From assembly GCA_018296165.2 (NCBI GenBank), contig JACKQL020000019.1:968658-1032657 (forward strand): a DNA stretch of 64,000 nucleotides, read 5' to 3'. A program made the position numbers and the translations under genes. This stretch comes from Termitomyces sp. T153 (Eukaryota; Basidiomycota; Agaricomycetes; Agaricales; Lyophyllaceae). Within the stretch, counting starts at the first letter, position 1. Each line of letters starts with the position of its first letter. Of the stretch, positions 55,678 to 64,000 are shown in pieces. The notes under the pieces are model-generated. The model saw only the letters and a program-made list of their open reading frames with translations. It had not been told where the DNA came from and searched no databases.

Positions 55678-56256
55678 TCTAGTTATGGTGTACTCGGTTG
55701 TTGACGGAACTTCTTGAGTATCGAAATCAATGCAGGCGATTATGTAATCGATGATTGTTCGACACTAAGCGCTACCAACAATAAGGGGCGTCCACGAAAA
55801 CTGCTTCACAAAATTGCTAGCAATATGTTCTTCTGGTCACGCTCTATTGTGGTCACTCACAATATCATTATGAGCAGGCACCTATTGAGGCACCTTTCTC
55901 CGTCTTTCATGGGTCTTGGGTCCAGTTGTGGCGAGATGGCTTACTCCATTTACACATTTTTGTTTTGAATTGTCTAAGAACGGAATGTCCTCATGTTCTT
56001 GGTGAATGTACTCACCCCTTGATGCGTGGCATCGGCCCTAAGTTTATTCAACGCCATTATCAGAATTGGTCCAAAGTAATTGGGAATCCTCTGATCTGCC
56101 GCTTCCATTGTGGCTACCATGAGGGGACAGACGGACAACGAATGTTAATCGGAGCTCTGCAGTTATCTCTTCACAATTCAAGAAATAGCCAACGGCCTAT
56201 ATACCTCGTTTGAACATGAAATCTGCTCCTCGTCGTCTCTACTCTCCAATTTTCCA
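55678..56256. other. Spacer between two divergent HNH-family genes
   Basis: 579 bp lie between the start codons of the two HNH-family genes, which point away from each other, so it may hold both promoters. An open frame (55926-56213, 95 codons) on the plus strand has no recognised domain. It could be an upstream exon of the gene that starts at 56257. Confidence 0.35.
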
Positions 56257-57473
56257 ATGATTGGACGGCTCCAGATCTCTACTACTCCCGTTCAGAAGGC
56301 CCGAGAAGATCCTAGTACCGAGATTAGCCCGTCTACCAGTCTCACGGACTCCAGCGACTCCCCCATCTCACGTCGTCTCTTTTCTGGACAAGGGCATGCT
56401 TCATCAGTAAAAAATGCGGATGATGCTGCCTATCGCGATGGCTTGAGCAGTGAAACCAGTGATGGAGAAACACCCAATAAAAGGGGCATTCAAAGGGGAT
56501 TAAGCGGTCTAGATAAACGCACAAATGAACTGCTGAAAGATACTCAAGTCGGTCGGCGTTGCGTGATTACTCGTAACAGTCCTGCCTTAGCTGTTGAAAA
56601 TGCCCATGTAGTTGCAAAAGCAACTGACCCCACAAGTGTATGTATCGGCCACTCCCGTGCCTTGTAGACTTGGTTGACCCACTGACTCTAGCTCTCTGCC
56701 CTGGAATATGCTTGGGGAATGAATCATATGACGTTCAACGCCAACTCCCGGTATAATATAGTGAGGCGTAAGTTGTTCACCTTTGTACAAGCATTGCGTC
56801 TATTGATCGTCCTCGTTCAGTTAAAAATTATTTGACGATGGAAAATTTATTTTCTTGCCCGAAGAATTTCTTGCCCGAAGAAAAGGATGTGAAGGCTATG
56901 ATAAAACTTTATCGGTCAAAACAAAGAGTTCATCCTTCAACTCAATATCCTGCGGTAAGTCCTCAATCAATCTCAACCTCTGGTATATTGAATATGCCCT
57001 CCTGAAAGGTCGGTGTCTATCGATATCAACTTGTTGTCAATGATGAACTGGTTCAATTGCCAATCACCCGTCTTGTCGATCCCTTGCCACTAGACGATAA
57101 AGTCAATCTATATCCTGATTCGGTTGCCTTACACATGTTCCCTTTTGACCAGATCCCCATGCTTGAATTAACCGTACGACCCTACTTCGCAGTCTGTAAC
57201 ATAGGTCTCTTACTGGATCCCAAGGGTCAAGGCATGTCTCCTAAACATCGCGAAGCGTACCTCTATGCAGATCATAATGTTCGCGTATCAGACAGGATAT
57301 TGGAGTGTCTAGACTTGTGGAATATCTGGAGGGGCTCCGAGCCTACTAGTGACTTTTTCAACACTCCCAAGAAGGCAAGGGGTGTTGAACAGAAGACCAA
57401 AGTCACTTCCCTTAGGCGTGCAAGCAGCACAGGGAAAAGGACTCGGTCAGGGGTTCGTTTCCAAGTTACGTAA
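56257..57473 (+). CDS. HNH-family protein, basidiomycete type (plus, several exons)
   Basis: Exon 1 (from ATG 56257) is Ser/Thr-rich and ends with RRCVITRNSPALAVENAHVV, the Cys...His of an HNH core. A second exon near 56692-56765 has SALEYAWGMNHMTFNANSRY, the usual WGM...NSRYN continuation. A GTAAGT donor at 56765 and an acceptor near 56819 lead to LFDDGKFIFLPEEFLA. A further intron (GTAAGT at 56953 to about 57008) leads to the last exon, VGVYRYQLVVNDELVQLP to TAA 57473. I could not find junctions that keep one frame across every exon, so the gene may be damaged. Function unknown. Confidence 0.5.
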
Positions 57474-57834
57474 TCGCCCGAGCAGGCTCCGAAGAAGAAG
57501 AGCCGCACAACTATTGGCGTATCATCCTCCAATGATTGACACTGAATTTTAGTATAATCAAATCGACTGCTTGTAGTCGTACTTGTAGTGATAACAAACG
57601 GGTGATTATGTAATTGATGCCTAAAAGAGCTTCGTCTTCTCCCAATCTACACTGACCACACTATCAGAGCACAAAACATACACATTCCCATTACTATGTA
57701 TTGAGCGTTCATATCCTGCCCTGACAACACAAAGTGATGAGACGAAAGTTGGATCAGGCAAGCTAGTAATCAGCGAACGGGGTATTTTTCCGCGGCAAAC
57801 CCCTTGAACGGGACAAAAGCTAGGCTGCCAAGCT
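57474..57834. other. Intergenic, nothing recognised
   Basis: 361 bp downstream of the plus-strand HNH-family gene. I see no gene, repeat or RNA here. It would hold the 3' untranslated region of the HNH gene and possibly that of the minus-strand frame beginning at 58221. Confidence 0.4.
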
Positions 57835-58221
57835 TTAGTTTCGACAAGTAAAGTCCATCAACGATATCCGTTTCGCCATAAATTCTATATCATCGCTCCT
57901 GATGGTTTCGGGCTTCGGGCTCATCCTTGTGAGATTTGGCTGGTCCTGCTGGGTGAGTCGAGAAAGATGAATTCCGCGAATCATATGTCCTGCCCCACTC
58001 GCGCAGTTCGAGCAGGAACACTCAGGAAACAGGACGTTAGGACAGATGACGGTCGAGTTCAAATAAAACTCCCATGTACCCTTTTGAAAGTGACGACGCA
58101 TAGTAAGCACATAGTCAGGGTAGGTGGAAGTGATAAGATTTGACAAAATTTGTGATAAACACGTGGCTTGTGTTTGAACTTTGTTGATTTGTCTCTGTGC
58201 CCAGTGCTGTCCGTCGTTCAC
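57835..58221 (-). CDS. Minus-strand open frame of unknown function
   Basis: 128 codons from ATG (58221) to TAA (57835). The product has a Cys pattern PECSCSNCASGAGH (about 58010) and a C-terminal Lys/Arg-rich stretch. I recognise no domain. It starts 87 bp from the ATG of the diacylglycerol kinase gene on the other strand, so the two would share a promoter region if both are real. The length and use of an ATG make it plausible, but no homology supports it. Confidence 0.25.
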   Translation of the reverse strand: MNDGQHWAQRQINKVQTQATCLSQILSNLITSTYPDYVLTMRRHFQKGTWEFYLNSTVICPNVLFPECSCSNCASGAGHMIRGIHLSRLTQQDQPNLTRMSPKPETIRSDDIEFMAKRISLMDFTCRN

Positions 58222-58307
58222 AGCTTGCCGTCGTTAACGTTCTGCTCAACATCTCCCTCTTCGTTGACGCTGCTGGCACAATCCCGCTCGATATCGACTG
58301 TCATATC

Positions 58308-59059
58308 ATGATTACCCGCGATCCTGTACTTCTCTCGTCACACGACTTCCAGCGTCCCTCCCCAAGCGGTCGCCATCGCTCCAGGTCTTCTGTCTCCTCT
58401 CGCTCCCTGTCGAGTAAGCGCTCACCTTCACCCATCATCTCTTTCTCTCCCACAACAATATCCTCCGAGTCCAAGGGTGTCAAGAACATCACACGAAAAG
58501 TTATCAAGACCCTAGAAGGACTTGGCCACCTGGACAGTACGAACATGGAGGAGCAGGAATACGAGAGTGATGAGAAATGCGATATCGGCGAGGCTACTGA
58601 GGTAGCGGCGGCTTTGAACGGCGCTGCTTTACATCATGAAATACCGGAAACAGACGTGGTCCCGAAAAAGATAGACTGGGAGATACCACGAAAGCTTCTG
58701 CACTCGTCGATTGGTTTCGGAACAGTATATCTCTACATGTCAAATGGAGACGTGAAGACAGTAGTTTTCCTGCTCTGGACCGCCCTTGCAGTCATCGTTC
58801 CTGCTGACATCCTGCGCCTCCAGTCGCCTGGCTTTGAGCGGATATACGAGCGTTGCCTCGGTTTCCTTATGCGAGAAAGCGAAAAGGTACTCCACCAACT
58901 AATTCCTTCTTATGGTGCTTACCCCCAGTTCTGCAGAAAACGTCGAATGGCGTGATATGGTATATCTTAGGTGTCAACTTTGTCCTCACGTTTTATCCAC
59001 TCGATGTTGCCACTGTCGCTATCCTCATGTACGTCCATTTTGAATTCCCTAGTCGCTAT

Positions 59060-59108
<49 letters not shown>

Positions 59109-59633
59109 GCCTTTCCTGGGCCGACACCGCAGCCTCCACCTTTGGCCGTCTCTACGGTTCGCAGACACGCCCGTTGCCTCCACGGACACCCATCTTGCGA
59201 CTTCCTCTTGCCCCACGAAAATCTTTCGCAGGATTCATTGCCGCTGCAATTACCGGTGCAGCCATTGCCTTTGGCTTCTGGGGCCTCCTCGCCCCTGTAC
59301 GAAATGATCTCACTTGGACTTGGGATAACGGCGTCTTAACTTCCCCCTCCACCTCCGCGTCCATCTTACCTGCTTTGGGTATTGCCGGGCCTGGATTCGC
59401 TGGTGCTGGCGGATTTCTGGGGCTTGGTGCGATCAGCATGGTAGCAGGCGTTGTTAGTGGAGTAGCAGAAGCTCTGGGTACATCTTCTACTCCTTTGCTC
59501 TTTTGTTTCCTTTCTAACTCAACCTGGCCCAGACCTCGGTTCGCTCGACGACAACCTCACGCTCCCCATCATCTCAGGCGGATGTATCCTCGGTTTCCTC
59601 AAATTCTTAGGCCTCTTCTCTGCTCCGCCATAA
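58308..59633 (+). CDS. DGK1: CTP-dependent diacylglycerol kinase, Dgk1 family
   Basis: This enzyme makes phosphatidate from diacylglycerol and CTP in the ER or nuclear membrane. Four exons: 58308-58886, 58937-59028, 59110-59477 and 59533-59633. Introns are 50, 81 and 55 nt with GT/AG ends, giving 1140 nt and 379 residues with TAA at 59631. The Ser-rich N-terminus is followed by IDWEIPRKLLHSSIGF (residues 122-137) with the Arg-Lys pair of the family. Hydrophobic segments follow (VVFLLWTALAVIVPADI; GVIWYILGVNFVLTF), then LSWADTAASTFGRLYG, with Asp229 and Gly236 spaced as in yeast Dgk1. The ending LDDNLTLPIISGG also fits. ATG 58308 is the first in-frame ATG. Yeast Dgk1 is about 290 residues; the extra length is N-terminal. 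Confidence 0.9.
59065..59107 (+). repeat. (TC)n microsatellite in DGK1 intron 2
   Basis: About 21 dinucleotides of TC run directly up to the AG acceptor (59108-59109) of the second intron. It acts as an extreme polypyrimidine tract, and its length should vary between strains, changing the distance from branch point to acceptor. Reading through it would give a false Ser-Leu repeat. Confidence 0.85.
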
Positions 59634-60195
59634 ACAGACTGCTCAATCATAATATGAATGTTATTGACTACATTTACCCCACTGATGACCCCAAGAAGTA
59701 ATGATTCTCAAGCTCTTAAACATTATATCCGACATGGTTGGACTATTTCTATCCTTACTGCCGCCATCGCGGCGAATCTTCATCTACGAACGCAGATATC
59801 TAGACCATCGAGGATCCAAATTCATCAGGCAATCTATACATACCATCACAAGTACGTAGAGTAACTTTACGTTGAATATTCCAGCCGTTTGCAAAACGAT
59901 AGGCAGGTTCGAATTCCAATATTTTGTCCAATGATCTCTTCGTACAAATATCACTATTTTTAGCTCTCTCGTGACTTTTGTTCCTTGCTCTGCATGCGGG
60001 GGTTTCGTAACGACAATATAACAAACAGGATGAAACGGTATCTCGGGAACAACATCCTGAGAGGTATATGTGTGTGTGAAATCAACTTTGCATGTTTGAA
60101 AATCAAGACGTTACAAAGATGGTAATGTTTGGAAGCAGAGATCAAAGTTGGGCCAAATATCCAAATATTGGAATTTGGACCTGCCTATCGTTTTG
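59634..60195. other. Intergenic region with an imperfect inverted repeat (59891-59926 and 60161-60195)
   Basis: GCAAAACGATAGGCAGGT at 59891 reappears inverted at about 60178-60195 (ACCTGCCTATCGTTTTGC). The match continues for about 36 bp with few mismatches (TTCGAATTCCAATATTTTG against CCAAATTCCAATATTTGG). About 235 bp lie between the arms. It could be a small MITE-like element or a folded remnant. No gene is visible. Confidence 0.5.
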
Positions 60196-60645
60196 CAATT
60201 AGCGATGGATCTTGTCCGCTGGTAAAAATAATTGAAAGAGATAGAAAACATATATATATTTGCAGGCAAAGCACCATCGCAAGAACTGCAGTGACTCGGT
60301 ACACGAGGCGCAATTGGGTGGGCGAGAAAAAACCCTGGTGCGAGAGAGAGGGTAGGTGGCAAAATCAAGATCTATATGAGTTGAGTGAGTGGTGGAGAAT
60401 TAAATGTCTCAACCATGCACCACCGCCTGACCTTACTCATGACTATTAGTGGTGAAAATAAAGAACTCGCATGCCTTATCTCCCACTGGGGCTAGCCGGC
60501 TTTGCACATAGCTCCAGCTGACAATAAGGCATTAGCTGATGGATAATGTGCACTGGTAAAAGCAATTGAAAGAGGGACAATAAATACATATATTTGCAGG
60601 CAGAGCACTGTGGCAAGAACCACAGCGACTCAGTACACAGAGTGA
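60196..60645. repeat. Direct repeat of about 115 bp (60196-60310 and 60530-60645)
   Basis: The second copy follows the first with about 80 percent agreement by eye. Shared parts include CTGGTAAAA, CAATTGAAAGAG, ATATATTTGCAGGCA and GAGCAC/AAGCACC...GCAAGAAC-CAG-GACTC-GTACAC. Unrelated sequence lies between. The first copy begins where the right arm of the preceding inverted repeat ends. No coding potential is obvious. Confidence 0.5.
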
Positions 60646-61333
60646 TTGTTCCAATGCTTGGCTGTAATCCTGGCATAGCTCGCCTTCAGACAAGAATACT
60701 CCTTGGAGGTATGCCTGCTTATAAAGAATAGTAGAGGGGGATAAACAATGAATTGGCAAAAGAAGTGTGTATTTGACACAGTAAGTACATATCTGAAGTG
60801 AGTAATTTGACAAGTGAGATATGCGACGACGGACGTGGGAATGTGGCTGCGCCTATGCGACGACTTTTCTGCTGACTAAAATTTGTCAGCGCTGACAAAT
60901 GCTGACAAATTTCAACCCTTTTATGGTAATACAATCAGATTTGGCTGTTTTTACGCTCTTCGGATAAGTTTTTTACCAAAACAAATGCAGTAGACAGCTT
61001 TAATACATATATACTATCTTTTGACTATGTGTAAAAGGTGCCAATTAGTCTGCAGGGATGAAAAAGGCCAAACGCGATTTAGTGGACACTGTTTTTCACG
61101 CCTCGCGCGTTTTTTGACACAATATGACCAAACAATGGGCATTTCCGAGGTTGTGGAAAGGAGGCCACACGACAAAGTATGTTTCATCACATCTATTGAT
61201 TGATTGATGTTGACTAACAAGCTTATTAGTAACTCCTTAACCACATTGAGCTATTGATATATTAAATATCTCATCATGCAAGTCAATTTTAATGGTTTTT
61301 GACTGTTAAATTGCTTAACAATGGATGTTATAG
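60646..61333. other. AT-rich region with a 20-bp perfect palindrome (60881-60900)
   Basis: ATTTGTCAGC is followed directly by its reverse complement GCTGACAAAT, and then by another GCTGACAAAT (60901-60910). No gene is clear. The last part ends with an intron-like acceptor (GTTATAG at about 61327-61333) that would join the open frame from 61334. It may hold the 5' border of the right-hand Helitron-like element, but I cannot place it. Confidence 0.45.
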
Positions 61334-62519
61334 GCAACCACCTACTACTCCTGAAAGCCAAAGGCAACAAGCTAGGAATCAAAGGAGACTTGAACAGTTA
61401 CAAATGACAGATCCTGACAATCGTCGAGCAAATAGAAACAATAGATCTTTGGAACAGATCAATACTGTGGTTGTCCCACCACTTCAATTGGGGCCTGGGG
61501 GTATCAATCAATCTATGGGAACTGGGGGTTTGAGACCTATAGCCACTGCTTCTGGCTCTTTGGGAAGACCTATTAGGCAGGCAGCTGCTGCTGCTGATCC
61601 ATTTTTTATGGCCATTCCAGAAACTGTTTTGCCTGAAGGGTGGGATGCTCCTTTGCAGAATCCCATACCTAGAGTGGTGCCACCTCTACCTCCTCCTGTA
61701 CAGAGAGGAGGCAATAGACTCAATCAGTCTGCTGTTGCTCAAGCTGCTATGGTCATTCCAGAAACAGTTTTGCCAGAAGGTTGGGATGCTCCTTTACAGA
61801 ATCCCTTATCTAGAATGGTGCCACTGTTGCCTGCTCCTGTACATAGAAGGGTCAGAAATCCTCTCTTACCAGAGCTTATAATGGTACCAGCTCCACTTGC
61901 TCCCCAAGCACTGTTGGAAGAGCAACAAAGGCTGAGACAGAGGCAACAAGAGCAGGCACTGGCAATCTTGCAAGAGCAACAAAGGCTAAGGCATATTGCT
62001 ATGGCTACAGAGCAGGAGAGGCAACAACAAGAGGTACTAGCAGTGTTGCAAGAGCAACAAAGGCTGAGACAAGATCAGGAGAGGCAACAGGCATTGGCTA
62101 TTCTGAGCCAGGAAAGGTTGAGGGAGGAAGAAGAAGAGGTCAGTCAAGGACAACTTGAATATGTTACTGGGACTAACAAAGTCTAACAGCATATTGATCT
62201 GAATCCTGAACATAGGCCTTTGAATGCAGTTATGGCTCAAAGGATTTTTCAAGGCTGGGAACAGCAACATGAAGCTGATCTGGAAGAGGATTTCAATGAT
62301 TTAGGTCCTCAGAATGATATACCTTCCGGCGACGATTTCGAACATGCTAATCCCGTTTCAACGGGAAAGTGGCTGTGCCTCAATCTTCCAACAACCTGGG
62401 AAGATTCCTTATGTAATGCTTATGTAAAATTACGTAACTTGGCTGGCTTCAAATTTTCGGCCTTTTCCTTTGGTGTGTGGCAAAGATCAATCATTGCACC
62501 GAATCACTCTTTCTTTTGA
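61334..62519 (+). pseudogene. Gln-rich coiled-coil protein with an internal repeat, one nonsense codon
   Basis: The frame is open from the putative acceptor at 61333 to TAA 62184-62186 and then, in the same frame, to TGA 62517-62519, so only one stop divides about 395 codons. It starts with an Arg/Gln/Asn-rich part (ESQRQQARNQRRLEQLQM). A repeat of about 45 residues follows, with IPETVLPEGWDAPLQNP occurring twice (61614-61667 and 61752-61805). A coiled coil (QEQALAILQEQQRLR, repeated three times, 61920-62130) follows, then an acidic tail. I recognise no family. It lies inside the DNA that ends in the Helitron-like terminus, so it may be element-encoded. Confidence 0.4.
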
Positions 62520-63119
62520 CCTCTCTTTCTAATATGAAGCATCAACCATTCTCTCTGCTCTGATACTGTGAGAAGAAGCTTTGTTTGGCCTGATAGACTC
62601 TACTGACCCTCTTTTGGAGGTTTTTACACTCAACCTGGCCATGTATGCTCTACTGTTTGTCATCTCCAATCACTGATCATAGCTGATAACTAGATTTCCA
62701 CTATTGCATCCTTCTTCAGGCTTTTTCTGAGCATTGAGTAGCTTTCTCTTCTTTCAGGTGGGCTTTCTTTTCTTTGCTTAATTGTCCAATAGCTGATTTT
62801 GGTGGTTGTTTCTATATTGAAGCTGAATTGGGCTAGGTGTACTCTTTTTTTGAGTGTAACTTTTAGGGACAAATCATGGCTGAAATCAGACTTCACTACA
62901 TTCTTCATTAGGCTCCCTTTCTGAGTGTTCAGTAGCTTTGCAGGTATGCTTTTTCTATATTTGTCTGAGAACTAATTCAAGTATTATCCATTTTCTTTTC
63001 TAAACAGTTATTGGCTTTCTGCTTTTAAGGTAGATCTCTTTCAAACACCAAATTGCTAATCTCTGTGAATTTCAGCACCTAATGTATATGAGTTGACAGT
63101 GTAGTATAGATATTCTCAA
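62520..63119. other. AT-rich non-coding part of the right-hand element
   Basis: About 600 bp with no open frame of note. It carries two similar pieces, CTTTTTCTGAGCATTGAGTAG (62720) and CCCTTTCTGAGTGTTCAGTAG (62913). The low GC content is the same as in the coding stretch to the left and changes sharply at the array. Confidence 0.4.
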
Positions 63120-63957
63120 TAGTTCTGGGACTTAGCATTGAGTTGGAAATACAAAGACCTAACTGAACGAAGTGAGGTTGAGTCTGGGACTTGGCATTGA
63201 GTTTGAAATACAAAGACCTAACTGAACGAAGTGAGGTTGAGTCTGGGACTTGGCATTGAGTTTGAAATACAAAGACCTAACCAAACGAAGTGAGGTTGGG
63301 TCTGGGACTTGGCATTGAGTTTGAAATACAAGGACCTAACCGAATGAAGTGAGGTTGAGTCTGGGACTTGGCATTGAGTTTGAAATACAAAGACCTAACC
63401 GAATGAAGTGAGGTTGGGTCTGGAAATTGGCATTGAGTTTGAAATACAAGGACCTAACCGAACGAAGTGAGGTTGGGTCTGGAAATTGGCATTGAGTTTG
63501 AAATACAAGGACCTAACCGAACGAAGTGAGGTTGGGTCTGGGAATTGGCATTGAGTTTGAAATACAAGGACCTAACCGAATGAAGTGAGGTTGGGTCTGG
63601 GAATTGGCATTGAGTTTGAAATACAAGGACCTAACCGAATGAAGTGAGGTTGGGTCTGGGAATTGGCATTGAGTTTGAAATACAAGGACCTAACCGAACG
63701 AAGTGAGGTTGGGTCTGGGAATTGGCATTGAGTTTGAAATACAAGGACCTAACCAAACGAAGTGAGGTTGGGTCTGGGACTTAGCATTGAGTTTGAAATA
63801 CAAGGACCTAACCGAATGAAGTGAGGTTGGGTCTGGGAATTAGCATTAAGTTTAAAATACAAAGACCTAACCGAACGAAGTGAGGTTGGGTCTGGGACTT
63901 AGCATTAAGTTTGAAATACAAGGACCTAACCGAATGAAGTGAGGTTGGGTCTGGGAT
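63120..63957 (+). repeat. Tandem array of a 59-bp unit, 14 units, exact period
   Basis: The marker GACCTAAC starts at 63156, 63215, 63274, 63333 and every 59 bp to 63923, with no length change. Each unit contains GAAGTGAGGTTG(A/G)GTCTGG and GCATTGAGTTTGAAATAC. Units differ mainly at ACC(G/A)AA(C/T)GAAG, ACTGAACG and GGGACTT/GGGAATT, nearly all transitions at CG. This indicates recent expansion or homogenisation. The array lies between the coding part and a terminal hairpin, in the order known for Helentron-like and Helitron 3' ends. Confidence 0.9.
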
Positions 63958-64000
63958 GAAGCAAGAGCTACAGGCCCGTGCCGAAGGCACGGGGCGTAGC
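63958..64000 (+). mobile_element. Helitron-like 3' terminus with a perfect hairpin
   Basis: CCCGTGCC (63975-63982), loop GAA, GGCACGGG (63986-63993) form a perfect 8-bp stem. CGTAGC follows, where the window ends. The same sequence, weakened by C-to-T and G-to-A changes, ends the left-hand array at 919-962. The end signal itself (CTRR in classic Helitrons) would be just outside the window. Confidence 0.65.

Noticed and set aside
58197..58307. A more upstream start for the diacylglycerol kinase gene
   Set aside because: The frame is open to 58197 but has no ATG there (only GTG). The first in-frame ATG is 58308, after which the protein is of suitable length.
59041..59339. A Ser-Leu repeat protein encoded by the TC tract
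   Set aside because: The tract lies within an intron of DGK1 with GT/AG borders, and the spliced frame continues the family motif LSWADTAAS.
63120..63957. Regularly spaced repeats that could suggest a CRISPR array
   Set aside because: The whole 59-bp unit is conserved, with no unique spacers, and the neighbourhood is eukaryotic. It is a tandem satellite-like array.

Overview
The window looks like a piece of an Agaricomycete (mushroom-forming basidiomycete) genome. The one clear host gene, a CTP-dependent diacylglycerol kinase homologue (58308-59633), has introns of 50, 81 and 55 nt with GT/AG borders. Two genes of a basidiomycete-type HNH family lie beside it. Most of the rest is a graveyard of nested retroelements. 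I see no rRNA, tRNA or CRISPR array. Family labels used here (GypA, GypB, GypC, GypD, Cop1, LINE) are local names only.

Layout. 1-918: a CpG-rich stretch with an open frame of unknown function, then AT-rich DNA. 919-2060: the 3' end of a Helitron-like element on the minus strand (terminal hairpin, a degenerate tandem array, and a remnant of a Pif1/Helitron helicase C-terminus). 2061-5291 and 13014-14933: a decayed GypA copy (A1) carrying a clean solo LTR (4321-4798). It is split by a large inverted repeat of two GypB copies (5292-13013). 14934-26797: a second GypA copy (A2) with both LTRs, gag, two tandem retropepsin-like domains, RT, RNase H, integrase and chromodomain. After the chromodomain it carries an intron-containing gene on the opposite strand. 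27319-29130: the 3' end of a third GypA copy (A3) in minus orientation, with the same antisense gene. 29131-35399: a nearly full GypB copy (B3) with a duplicated, scrambled 3' end. 35439-38505: the 3' part of a related element, GypC, on the minus strand. 38506-40896: a LINE fragment. 40897-53627: a Copia element (Cop1) carrying a nested Gypsy element of another family (GypD, minus, LTRs at 43205-43432 and 50526-50753, TACCA target duplications). 53628-54260: the 3' tail of a second LINE. 54505-59633: host-like genes. 59634-61298: intergenic DNA with short inverted and direct repeats. 61334-62519: a Gln-rich, coiled-coil open frame with one nonsense codon. 63120-64000: an exact 59-bp tandem array ending in a perfect hairpin. 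This is the less decayed counterpart of the left-hand Helitron-like terminus, in opposite orientation.

How it fits together. The retroelements are not a working unit. They record successive insertions followed by decay, chiefly C-to-T and G-to-A changes at CpG. Many nonsense codons look like former CGA, and catalytic Asp codons of the form C|GAC have become AAC (YLDD to YLNN in all three GypB copies). GypD and the distal part of Cop1 keep long frames and are probably youngest. The two observations I rate highest are the spliced antisense gene shared by two GypA copies next to the 3' LTR, and the matching Helitron-like 3' ends at the two ends of the window.
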